Part shown: positions 6,749 to 12,385 of the stretch, in pieces
Numbering within the stretch: the first letter of the stretch is position 1
Layout: each line of letters starts with the position of its first letter
From: Bacteroidetes bacterium 4572_112
Lineage (GTDB): Bacteria > Bacteroidota > Bacteroidia > Bacteroidales > UBA1556
DNA length: 12,385 bases
Reading direction: 5' to 3'
NCBI GenBank assembly: GCA_002254285.1
Contig: NIUZ01000095.1
Span: forward strand, 1 to 12,385
Translations under genes and position numbers: made by a program
Notes under the pieces: generated by a model
Seen by the model: only the letters and a program-made list of their open reading frames with translations
What the model was told of the DNA's origin: nothing
Databases searched by the model: none

Positions 6749-7207
6749 ATGAATCAAAATTTTTTATTTCCGCATAGCTATAAAAAGCCAGCATTGATTG
6801 TGCTTATTATATGCATATTGTTTTCAATTTACCTTTCTGTATTTGGTAGTGAACCCGATTTCCTTAATTTCAATATAGGTGAAAAAATGCGCGGCGATGA
6901 ATTAAAAGTCATTACCAGAAATTTCGCTTTTACCATTGATGGTATTCTGTTAATTATTTCATCAATAGTTTATGGATTCTCAAAAGAAAAAGTAGAGGAT
7001 GAGTATATTCAAAAGATAAGATTAGAGTCTTTGGTTTGGGCGGTATATATTAACTATGCTTTGGTAATTATTACGTTTTTAATATTATATGATATTTCTT
7101 TTTTGTACGTAATGGTTTATAATCTATTTACGGTATTAATTATTTTTAATATAAAGTTTTATATTAGCAAAACTAAACTTAATAAATCCCTTAGTGATGA
7201 AGAATAA
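6749..7207 (+). CDS. Four-helix membrane protein paired with an XRE regulator
   Basis: The 152-residue protein has four predicted membrane segments (about 14-32, 59-77, 95-115, 117-138) and a short polar loop with SKEKVEDEYIQKIRLESLVW around 78-97. It has no catalytic motif, and its function is unknown. It is the first gene of a two-gene operon: the downstream XRE gene starts inside its last codons (ATG at 7197, stop here at 7205-7207), so translation is probably coupled. Small polytopic membrane proteins next to YozG-like XRE regulators are a recurring pair in Bacteroidota and Firmicutes, which suggests the membrane protein senses something or modulates the regulator. That role is inference. 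The start ATG is 25 bases after a consensus promoter element. Confidence 0.8.
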   Translation: MNQNFLFPHSYKKPALIVLIICILFSIYLSVFGSEPDFLNFNIGEKMRGDELKVITRNFAFTIDGILLIISSIVYGFSKEKVEDEYIQKIRLESLVWAVYINYALVIITFLILYDISFLYVMVYNLFTVLIIFNIKFYISKTKLNKSLSDEE

Positions 7208-7397
7208 AATAAAAATTCAGCGAGCAATTAAGGATATTACTCAGGCACAATTGGCAGAGATAATAGGGGTGAGCCGACAAACAATTAATGCAATGGAAAA
7301 GGGAAAGTATATTCCATCCACGGTTTTGTCATTGAAAATAGCTAGATATTTCGAAACGCCACTTGAAGAGGTTTTTTCTTTGGAGGATGAGGATTAG
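7197..7397 (+). CDS. Small XRE-family transcriptional regulator
   Basis: This is a 66-residue single-domain Cro/CI-type DNA-binding protein with the helix-turn-helix at about 15-38 (TQAQLAEIIGVSRQTINAME), followed by GKYIPSTVLSLKIARYFETP and an acidic tail LEDED. The pattern matches YozG-like regulators. The ATG at 7197 is preferred; an in-frame GTG lies directly before it at 7194. The gene overlaps the 3' end of the membrane protein gene by 11 bases, indicating one transcript and coupled translation. The dyad over the operon promoter (6701-6720) is the likely binding site, which would make the pair self-regulated. No convincing terminator follows before asnS. Confidence 0.88.
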   Translation: MKNKIKIQRAIKDITQAQLAEIIGVSRQTINAMEKGKYIPSTVLSLKIARYFETPLEEVFSLEDED

Positions 7398-7491
7398 CTT
7401 AATGCAAAAAACAAAATAATCATAGTTTTATAGCTAAATTTTTCGTTTTTTTGCAGTCTGAAATTTTATTATAAAATAGAACAAAATTATT

Positions 7492-8931
7492 ATGAAAAGA
7501 ACAATCATCAGAGACTTATTAAAGTCGGAAGAATTTGACCGTACAGTTGTTGTAAAAGGTTGGATACGAAATCGTAGAGGGAGTAAGAATGTAGCTTTTG
7601 TGGCTCTTAATGATGGTTCTACTATTAATAATGTGCAGATAGTTGTCGACTTCGAAAAGCTTGGCGAAAACATAATGGATGGTGTTGGCGTTGGCTCATC
7701 ACTTTCGGTAGAAGGTCAATTGATAGAGTCGCAAGGTGGAGGTCAAAAGATGGAAATCGTGGCTGAAAAGTTTGAGGTATTGGGGATTGCTGATCCTAAA
7801 ACTTATCCTTTGCAACCAAAGAAGCACTCTTTAGAATTTCTTCGTGAGATTGCTCATCTACGTTTCCGTACCAATACTTTTGGAGCTATTACTCGTATTC
7901 GTCATGCAATGATTTTCAGTGTTCATCAATTCTTTAACGACAGAGGTTTTTATAATATCCACACACCAATTATCACATCTTCGGATGCTGAGGGTGCTGG
8001 CGAAATGTTTCAGGTAACAACTCTTGATCTTCAGAATACTCCAATGAATGAAGCTAATGAGGTTGATTATAAAAGTGATTTCTTTGGTAAGAAAACCAAC
8101 CTTACAGTAAGTGGACAGTTAGAGGCTGAACTTGCTGCTTTGGCTATGGGTCAGGTTTATACATTTGGGCCTACTTTCCGTGCCGAGAATTCTAATACAA
8201 CTCGTCACTTATCTGAGTTCTGGATGATTGAGCCAGAGGTTGCATTTAATGATATTGTTGACAATATGGATCTTGCTGAGGATATGCTTAAGTACTGTGT
8301 ACAGTATGCTTTGGATAACTGTAAGGATGATCTTGAATTTTTATCGAAGCGCCTACAAGAAGAGGAAAAAGGTAAAAAAGAAGCAGATCGCTCTATGGAA
8401 TTGATTGAGAAACTTAACTTTGTTGCTCAAAACGATTTCGAAAGAGTAACATATACTGAGGCTATCAGAATTCTTAAAAATTCGAAGCCAAATAAGAAAA
8501 AGAAATTTGATTATGTAATTGAAGATTGGGGAGCAGACCTACAATCGGAGCATGAGCGTTATTTGGTAGAAAAGCATTTTAAGAAGCCTGTAATCCTTAT
8601 TGATTATCCTGCAAATATCAAAGCTTTTTATATGAAGCTTAATGAAGATGGCAAGACTGTTCGTGCAATGGATATCCTATTCCCAGGTATTGGTGAGATT
8701 GTTGGTGGTTCGGAGCGTGAGGCTGATTTAGAGACTCTTAAATCTAAAATGGCTGCTCTAGATATTCCTGAGGATGAAATGTATTGGTATTTAGATACTC
8801 GCCGCTTTGGTTCTGTACCTCATAGTGGTTTTGGTCTTGGTTTTGAGAGAATGATGTTGTTTGTAACAGGTATGAGTAATATCCGCGATGTAATTCCTTT
8901 CCCAAGAGCACCTAAGCAAGCTGAGTTCTAG
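7492..8931 (+). CDS. asnS: Asparagine--tRNA ligase
   Basis: This class II aminoacyl-tRNA synthetase charges tRNA-Asn with asparagine in the cytoplasm. The 479-residue length is typical of bacterial AsnRS. The N-terminal OB-fold anticodon-binding domain covers about 15-100 (VVVKGWIRNRRGSKNVAFVALNDG region). Class II motif 1 lies near RGFYNIHTPI (151-160). Motif 2 is FRAENSNTTRHLSEFWMIEPE (229-249), where the arginine contacts ATP. Motif 3 is GFGLGFERMM (446-455). The AGEMF segment near 169-173 and the C-terminal RDVIPFPRAP are usual for the family. The start is ATG at 7492 without a recognisable Shine-Dalgarno sequence. It is probably a single-gene unit, with a terminator just downstream. No confident promoter was found in the 94 bases upstream. 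Confidence 0.97.
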   Translation: MKRTIIRDLLKSEEFDRTVVVKGWIRNRRGSKNVAFVALNDGSTINNVQIVVDFEKLGENIMDGVGVGSSLSVEGQLIESQGGGQKMEIVAEKFEVLGIADPKTYPLQPKKHSLEFLREIAHLRFRTNTFGAITRIRHAMIFSVHQFFNDRGFYNIHTPIITSSDAEGAGEMFQVTTLDLQNTPMNEANEVDYKSDFFGKKTNLTVSGQLEAELAALAMGQVYTFGPTFRAENSNTTRHLSEFWMIEPEVAFNDIVDNMDLAEDMLKYCVQYALDNCKDDLEFLSKRLQEEEKGKKEADRSMELIEKLNFVAQNDFERVTYTEAIRILKNSKPNKKKKFDYVIEDWGADLQSEHERYLVEKHFKKPVILIDYPANIKAFYMKLNEDGKTVRAMDILFPGIGEIVGGSEREADLETLKSKMAALDIPEDEMYWYLDTRRFGSVPHSGFGLGFERMMLFVTGMSNIRDVIPFPRAPKQAEF

Positions 8932-8948
8932 GAAATATTATTGTAAAG

Positions 8949-8995
8949 AAAAGCCTTCATTTATTAGTTTGATACTAACAAATGTAGGCTTTTTT
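8949..8995 (+). terminator. Rho-independent terminator of asnS
   Basis: AAAAGCCT (8949-8956) pairs with AGGCTTTT (8986-8993). The inner stem CATTTATTAGT/ACTAACAAATG adds 10 of 11 pairs, with a T-T mismatch between the two parts and a 5-base loop. A T-run extends to 8995. It begins 17 bases after the asnS stop. Confidence 0.9.
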
Positions 8996-9124
8996 GTTTA
9001 TTGGGGAATCTATTTTACTGGGTGCTTTGCGGTTCTATAATTTATTTAATTATTGTTGAGCTTAAGAAATAAAATTATGGTTTATTAGTCATGGTAAAAT
9101 AAGCTTTTTGAATAGTATAAGCGT

Positions 9125-9248
9125 CAGTGTTGCTCGATGCGACTCCGACACTGTGCCTTGAGTGTGGAATCAGACTCAGCGTGTTTTGAAAACACACCGA
9201 GTCTATATAACAAAAAGCGAAGGCTTCTCTTTGAGCGAAGGCTTCTCT
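9125..9248. repeat. Cluster of hairpins and an 18-bp-period direct repeat
   Basis: Three structures follow one another. CAGTGT (9125-9130) can pair with ACACTG (9148-9153), while ACACT (9148-9152) can instead pair with AGTGT (9161-9165), so these two are mutually exclusive. A strong hairpin follows: 9172-9187 pairs with 9189-9204 at 14 of 16 positions around a single central base. Next, AGCGAAGGCTTCTCT occurs at 9216-9230 and again at 9234-9248. The DNA is more GC-rich than its surroundings and resembles dispersed intergenic repeats. No T-run supports termination, and no RNA family is recognised. Confidence 0.7.
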
Positions 9249-9288
9249 GAATTATCACACATTTCACAACACTATCCCACATTTTCCC

Positions 9289-9296
9289 TATCTTTG
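9289..9296 (+). promoter_or_regulatory. Putative -7 promoter element of the DUF3592-like gene
   Basis: TATCTTTG is a full match to the Bacteroidota TAnnTTTG element and ends 31 bases before the ATG at 9328, a usual leader length. No exact TTG is present about 20 bases upstream, so the -33 element is weak or absent. Confidence 0.5.
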
Positions 9297-9327
9297 TTTC
9301 TTAGTATTAAAATCAAAACTAACTATC

Positions 9328-9741
9328 ATGAAAAAGAATTTTCTTAATGCAGTAATACTATTAATAATATCAGCAGGAACAGGATATTTCTCTTTTGTAC
9401 AATATAATAATACTCAAGAATTTTTGGTAAATAGCGAGCGTACCTTGGGCGAGATTATTGATTTTAGCTCCTATACTGATGATGATTCTGATGCTGAAAT
9501 GTATAGCGCCATTTATGAATTCACCAACCAACATGGTGAGAAAATTACATTTGATGAAGACGGAAGTTCATCATCGCCAAGTGGTGAAGTAGGGGATGTG
9601 GTAAAGGTTATTTATAATCCTGATACCAATGAAGCTAAACTAGACAGCTTCTTTTCTTTATATGGTTTTGTAGCTATACTTGGCCTTAGTACGATTATTA
9701 CTTTTGTAATGGCTTTGATCTCGTTTAAATCGAAATCATAG
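9328..9741 (+). CDS. DUF3592-like membrane protein
   Basis: The 137-residue protein has an N-terminal membrane segment (about 5-24), an extracytoplasmic beta-rich domain (about 36-107) and a second membrane segment (about 109-133). The middle part has the pattern of DUF3592 proteins: GEIIDFSS, a Y-x-A-I-Y-E-F strand with GEKITF, then GEVGDVVKVIYNPDTNEAKLD, and directly before the second helix SFFSLYGF. The biochemical role of this family is unknown. It appears to be a single-gene unit with its own promoter element at 9289-9296. It converges with the Hip operon, whose last gene ends 39 bases beyond its stop. The short gap holds only a 12-bp palindrome AATTTCGAAATT (9750-9761) and no clear terminator. 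Confidence 0.8.
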   Translation: MKKNFLNAVILLIISAGTGYFSFVQYNNTQEFLVNSERTLGEIIDFSSYTDDDSDAEMYSAIYEFTNQHGEKITFDEDGSSSSPSGEVGDVVKVIYNPDTNEAKLDSFFSLYGFVAILGLSTIITFVMALISFKSKS

Positions 9742-9780
9742 GGAATTTAAATTTCGAAATTGTAGGGCATAATTCACAAC

Positions 9781-10767
9781 CTATTCTTTAGACAACAACT
9801 TCAGTTTCCGCTTATACATCTGCCAATAATTTCGTTTTGTAGCTTCATTTAAATATGATGAATCTACTAAGACTTTTACATTATCGGATTTACTTAGCAT
9901 AAGGCTTATTACGCGCTTATAAACGTTCTCATTAATTTCTGATAAATTCGCAATTATTGCAAATTGTTCACTTATTTTTCCATGAGCCATATTCGGTGGT
10001 AATAGCCCATCTTTTAAAGCAAAATCACTATCTTCTACATGTATACGGCTATTTAGTAAATCGTAAGCAGGGCTTAATTTATAATCGCCCAATGAGGTTT
10101 CTAGCAGTGATAAGTTTTTATAATGTGCATCACCATTTGAGAATAAATAGTTAAATATTATTAGTTTTAATAGCTTCGGAGCTTCAATTTTGTACGCTGG
10201 TACACTAGCTTTAAGTATGTGAAATAGCTCCAGATAATTGCCCAAATATTTATAATGTTCGCCATGAATTTGAGGGACTCTTCCTGCTATAGAAGCAAAG
10301 TCCTCCTGTGCTAGTTTATTCCCATTATTATCAATATCAAATCTCTTTGTTATATATGCAGGAACTCCGTTCTTAAAGAAGATTATAGCATTTGCAGCAG
10401 TATTAATACCATATACTTGATTGGCAATTTGCATGGTCAAATGCTCATTTGCTGGCATTTGATCTTTCTTTTTGCCTACCGATGGAATAGGTTTTAATAT
10501 ATGAGTTCCTCTTTCACCTTCATTAATAAGTCTAAGTTTGTTTTTTTGAAGTATAATTGAGAATTTTTCTTGAACTCCAGAAATAGATATATTTTTTCTA
10601 TTTTCATCAAATAGCACATCAATATCAGAGTTTGATGATGGTGAATCATAAGGTAAAATATGGTTTACCTTTTTTGAATTAAATAGTTTATTCAAGCAAG
10701 CTCTGCTGTATGTATCAAAACCATTGGCTAATGTTCCTGGACAATATGTTATTTTTGGTAAACTCAT
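9781..10767 (-). CDS. hipT: HipT-like Ser/Thr kinase toxin (HipA kinase lacking its N-terminal subdomain)
   Basis: HipA-family kinases halt growth by phosphorylating a translation protein: GltX for HipA, TrpS for E. coli HipT. The target here is unknown. The 328 residues hold the kinase core without the N-terminal subdomain, which is encoded by the preceding gene. The Gly-rich loop is SISGVQEK (61-68), with Ser61 and Ser63 in the S-x-S arrangement that carries autophosphorylation sites in HipT. Lys92 (THILKPIP) is the likely ATP-binding lysine. Asp213 in SNGDAHYKN is the catalytic aspartate, Asn218 is expected to help bind Mg, and Asp236 in LSPAYDLL is the metal-binding aspartate. All key residues are present, so an active kinase is expected. 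It starts 3 bases after the hipS stop and is third in the operon. Confidence 0.88.
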   Translation of the reverse strand: MSLPKITYCPGTLANGFDTYSRACLNKLFNSKKVNHILPYDSPSSNSDIDVLFDENRKNISISGVQEKFSIILQKNKLRLINEGERGTHILKPIPSVGKKKDQMPANEHLTMQIANQVYGINTAANAIIFFKNGVPAYITKRFDIDNNGNKLAQEDFASIAGRVPQIHGEHYKYLGNYLELFHILKASVPAYKIEAPKLLKLIIFNYLFSNGDAHYKNLSLLETSLGDYKLSPAYDLLNSRIHVEDSDFALKDGLLPPNMAHGKISEQFAIIANLSEINENVYKRVISLMLSKSDNVKVLVDSSYLNEATKRNYWQMYKRKLKLLSKE

Positions 10768-10770
10768 GGT

Positions 10771-11091
10771 CTATATTTTTTGAACATTTATTGCTCCAAT
10801 ATTATCTTCTTTTGCAGTGATTATCAATAGCCCGAATGAATCATCTTTATCAATTCTATGTTGCTTGCAAACAATTTGTTTATTTGAACCTTCGGGAAGC
10901 ATATTATAAAAAAATGGGAATAGGATTTTTGAGTAATGCTCTTTCTTTGTTTTTGGCAAACTCAGGCTAATTGCTTTTTTTGTACTGTCTGTTACCCAAT
11001 TGTCATTATAACTAAATGTAAATGATCCATCATCATGCTGAGTTAAAATACCAGCCTCTTCGTTCTTGAATAATACTTTAACTTGTCTCAT
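10771..11091 (-). CDS. hipS: HipS-like protein (HipA N-terminal subdomain), putative antitoxin
   Basis: The 106-residue protein matches the N-terminal subdomain of HipA (couple_hipA type), with ISLSLP at 41-46, FPFFYNMLPEG at 58-68, DDSFGLL at 83-89 and a final DNIGAINV. In classical HipA this region is fused to the kinase; here it is a separate gene just before the kinase. In the E. coli HipBST system the equivalent HipS protein is the antitoxin that inhibits HipT, so that role is inferred here. The ATG at 11089-11091 is preferred; an in-frame GTG precedes it at 11094. The gene overlaps the end of hipB by 14 bases and ends 3 bases before hipT, so the three are co-translated. Confidence 0.85.
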   Translation of the reverse strand: MRQVKVLFKNEEAGILTQHDDGSFTFSYNDNWVTDSTKKAISLSLPKTKKEHYSKILFPFFYNMLPEGSNKQIVCKQHRIDKDDSFGLLIITAKEDNIGAINVQKI

Positions 11092-11308
11092 CACTTACGT
11101 TTTCTATATTTTTTACATTTAGAGTTATTTCCATTCCAATAACATCAGCAATTTTTTGCAATGTTACTAATGTTGGATTGCCTTTGCCACTCTCTATTAG
11201 TTTTAATGTGCGCAAACTAATTCCTGCAAGCTCAGCTAAGCTTTCTTGCGTAACTTGCATATCTGCTCTTCGCTCTTTTATTGTTTTTATTAGCTCTTGA
11301 ATGTGCAT
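11078..11308 (-). CDS. hipB: HipB-like XRE regulator
   Basis: This is a 76-residue Cro/CI-type protein with the helix-turn-helix at about 20-44 (TQESLAELAGISLRTLKLIE, then SGKGNPTLVTLQKIADVIG), typical of HipB-like DNA-binding partners. It is the first gene of the hipB-hipS-hipT operon and overlaps hipS. In Hip systems HipB binds operators in its own promoter and helps restrain the toxin. The three direct ATTACCT copies and the inverted repeat upstream (11312-11402) are the probable binding sites. The start ATG is at 11306-11308, 19 bases after a TACATTTG promoter element. The C-terminal 12 or so residues are polar and may be disordered. Confidence 0.9.
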   Translation of the reverse strand: MHIQELIKTIKERRADMQVTQESLAELAGISLRTLKLIESGKGNPTLVTLQKIADVIGMEITLNVKNIENVSDETS

Positions 11309-11311
11309 TAT

Positions 11312-11402
11312 ATTACCTATTTAGATGCAAATGTACTATAAATTTATTGAATTACCTATAATAGTGTAATATATTACCTTTTTAGGCGTAATTATACTAT
11401 TA
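11312..11402 (-). promoter_or_regulatory. Promoter and putative HipB operator array of the hipBST operon
   Basis: On the minus strand TACATTTG (plus-strand 11328-11335) fully matches the Bacteroidota -7 element, 19 bases before the hipB ATG. Around it lie three direct copies of ATTACCT on the plus strand (11312, 11351, 11373). There is also a perfect 12-bp palindrome GTAATATATTAC (11366-11377) and a 12-bp inverted repeat TAATAGTGTAAT (11359-11370)/ATTATACTATTA (11391-11402) with 11 of 12 pairs. No proper -33 TTG was seen. Repeats both upstream and downstream of the promoter fit autorepression by HipB; this is inferred from layout. Confidence 0.6.
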
Positions 11403-11409
11403 TTAGCTA

Positions 11410-11455
11410 AAATAGCCTCAATAAGTGCAATATAGTACACTTATTAAGGCTATTT
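11410..11455 (-). terminator. Hairpin between the lipoprotein gene and hipB, probable terminator
   Basis: AAATAGCCT (11410-11418) pairs with AGGCTATTT (11447-11455), and AATAAGTG (11420-11427) pairs with CACTTATT (11438-11445). One mismatch separates the two stems and the loop is 10 bases. It lies 25 bases after the lipoprotein stop on the minus strand, with only a short TTTT at the end of the arm. It would insulate the Hip operon from upstream transcription. Confidence 0.65.
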
Positions 11456-11479
11456 ATTATAATGACTAAATAACAAAGA

Positions 11480-12202
11480 CTAATTAATTGACTTTACTTT
11501 AAATTCATCAAAGTAAGTAACAGCATCGGCTTTAGTCCAAAGCCCAACTTTACCAGCTTTGCTAAAAGTATTGTCTTCCACTTGGAATAATTGTTCATTA
11601 TTTAAAAATACGGTAAATAAATTATCAACAACAGTTAATCGCAAATTATTCCAATTGTTGCCAAGTGGTTTTACATCAACACCATAAGTACGACCTTTGC
11701 CAACAACTGCTAAATCAGTTCTTCTACCATTTTCTACCTTATAAAGTACCACATTGTCCTCCAAAGGATTTGCACGTACTACATAATAATTATCGGCGTC
11801 GGTAAATCGCCAAATAAATCCTCCTCCTTGATCCATACGACCGTCAACACCCTTCATTTTTACGTTGAGTTCCATATTTTTCAACCTCAAATTATTGAAT
11901 ACAATATCATTAAAATGATAGTTTGGATTATCAGACGATAGTTGAGCCAATACCTTATTACCATTATCATCTATTATCTGCCAATTTGGGCTTTCGCCGT
12001 CTTTTCCAGTATAATATTGCGACCAATCAGACGCAAAGTTTTCAGAAAATTCGAAGTTGAAGATAGTGTCTGTATTATTATCAGCTATTATTGCAGGAGT
12101 TTCAGTTTCGGCTTTCACTGTTAGTTCCTTTTTTTGTTCTTTCGAATTGCCACACCCTATCATCAGTAATGTGATTAGTATTATTAGTCCAATTTGTTTC
12201 AT
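11480..12202 (-). CDS. Lipoprotein with a concanavalin-like (LamG/DUF1080-type) domain
   Basis: The 240-residue protein begins with a lipoprotein signal peptide: a hydrophobic stretch from residue 4 ending in MIGC, with Cys17 as the lipidated residue. A Lys/Glu-rich linker follows. The rest (about 47-238) is a beta-sandwich of the concanavalin-like family often annotated as glycoside-hydrolase-16-like or 3-keto-disaccharide hydrolase (DUF1080). Visible marks are FAxDWSQYYTGKDG, GGGFIWRFTDADNYYVVRANPLEDNVVLYK, NNLRLTVVDNLFTVFLNNEQLF and AGKVGLWTKADAVTYFDEF. These suggest carbohydrate binding or cleavage at the cell surface, but no catalytic residue can be named, so a purely binding role is equally possible. 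It is likely a single-gene unit ending in the hairpin at 11410-11455. Confidence 0.8.
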   Translation of the reverse strand: MKQIGLIILITLLMIGCGNSKEQKKELTVKAETETPAIIADNNTDTIFNFEFSENFASDWSQYYTGKDGESPNWQIIDDNGNKVLAQLSSDNPNYHFNDIVFNNLRLKNMELNVKMKGVDGRMDQGGGFIWRFTDADNYYVVRANPLEDNVVLYKVENGRRTDLAVVGKGRTYGVDVKPLGNNWNNLRLTVVDNLFTVFLNNEQLFQVEDNTFSKAGKVGLWTKADAVTYFDEFKVKSIN

Positions 12203-12229
12203 ATGTTTAATATTTATTAATTAGGTGAC

Positions 12230-12245
12230 CCCGATAGCTATCGGG
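12230..12245. repeat. Perfect 16-bp palindrome CCCGATAGCTATCGGG
   Basis: The sequence equals its own reverse complement. It lies 27 bases upstream of the lipoprotein start, in a 183-bp gene-free end region (12203-12385) that otherwise holds only the dispersed repeat from 12278. From memory this palindrome is frequent between genes in Bacteroidota genomes, so it is more likely a dispersed repeat than a gene-specific operator. Confidence 0.75.
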
Positions 12246-12277
12246 AACAAAATTTTAATCATGCCCCTGTGGGTCAA

Positions 12278-12381
12278 AATAATACCAAATTAATACCAAA
12301 ACACGCCATATAAATCGTTTATATTTCCCTATTACTTCGTTAAAAATTATTTCCATAGCTATACTTCGACATGCTCAGTAC
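12278..12381. repeat. Second copy of the 104-bp dispersed repeat
   Basis: Positions 12278-12381 match 5555-5658 without gaps and with one mismatch (T at 12337 against G at 5614). Both copies have the same orientation. After GTAC the copies diverge: AGGC here, GATACC at 5659. Either the repeat proper ends there or its right end varies; this copy cannot be followed because the window stops at 12385. It contains CTTCGACATGCTCAG near its right end. Confidence 0.95.
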
Positions 12382-12385
12382 AGGC

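Larger units (their letters stand above)
8996..9327. other. Gene-free stretch between asnS and the DUF3592-like gene
   Basis: No gene is supported. The first half (8996-9120) shows nothing recognisable. The second half carries the hairpin and direct-repeat cluster described at 9125-9248 and a promoter element at 9289-9296. A 61-codon open frame across 9162-9347 is rejected because it is built from the repeats and overlaps the start of the next gene. Confidence 0.6.

Noticed and set aside
7402..7456. Possible terminator after the small XRE gene
   Set aside because: TGCAAAAAAC and GTTTTTTTGCA can pair, but the stem is A/T-only apart from its ends, needs bulges and has a loop of about 30 bases. 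This is not convincing.
7398..7491. Promoter for asnS
   Set aside because: A TTG is present at 7453-7455, but no TAnnTTTG-like element follows at the right distance, so no promoter is called.
9121..9205. Possible tRNA or other structured RNA gene
   Set aside because: Hairpins are present, but there is no cloverleaf, no T-loop GTTCRA-like sequence and no CCA-type end, and the segments look like dispersed repeats.
9162..9347. A 61-codon open frame on the plus strand
   Set aside because: Its sequence is made of the hairpin and the 18-bp-period direct repeat (SEGFSL/SEGFSE), it spans a promoter element, and it overlaps the start of the DUF3592-like gene in another frame.

Overview
The window looks like a chromosomal segment from an AT-rich member of the Bacteroidota, probably of the Bacteroidales/Marinilabiliales type. 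The basis is a succinate dehydrogenase/fumarate reductase operon in the order C-A-B with Bacteroidota-style proteins, several promoters of the TTG-N20-TAnnTTTG type, an absence of clear Shine-Dalgarno sequences, and short palindromic repeats of a kind common in this phylum. The species cannot be named from the sequence.

Layout. Positions 1-136 hold the 3' end of an unrecognised gene, followed by a strong hairpin terminator. Positions 465-1810 (minus) hold an aminopeptidase P-type M24 peptidase whose N-terminus is cut off by a perfect 56-bp tandem duplication that shifts the frame. Positions 1984-5422 hold sdhC-sdhA-sdhB and a terminator. Positions 5494-6645 are a repeat-rich island: a REP-associated, IS200-like tyrosine transposase (5807-6250, minus) sits between two similar composite palindromic blocks. 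The left block carries an additional 112-bp insertion, most of which recurs at the right end of the window (12278-12381). Positions 6693-7397 hold a promoter with a dyad, a four-helix membrane protein and an overlapping small XRE regulator. Positions 7492-8931 hold asnS with a terminator, followed by a gene-free stretch of hairpins and short repeats. Positions 9328-9741 hold a DUF3592-like membrane protein. Positions 9781-11308 (minus) hold a three-gene hipB-hipS-hipT toxin-antitoxin operon with a repeat-rich promoter. Positions 11480-12202 (minus) hold a lipoprotein with a laminin-G/glycoside-hydrolase-16-like domain. The window ends in two dispersed repeats.

How the parts work together. The core metabolic and translation genes (sdhCAB, asnS, the peptidase) are separated by accessory material: a transposase with its likely REP substrates, a membrane-protein/XRE pair, and a tripartite Hip module in which a HipA-like kinase is split from its N-terminal subdomain. 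The best candidates for a second look are the transposase/REP island with its nested miniature insertion, the 56-bp frameshifting duplication in the peptidase gene, and the HipBST operon with its operator array. All assignments come from reading motifs by eye; no database search was run.
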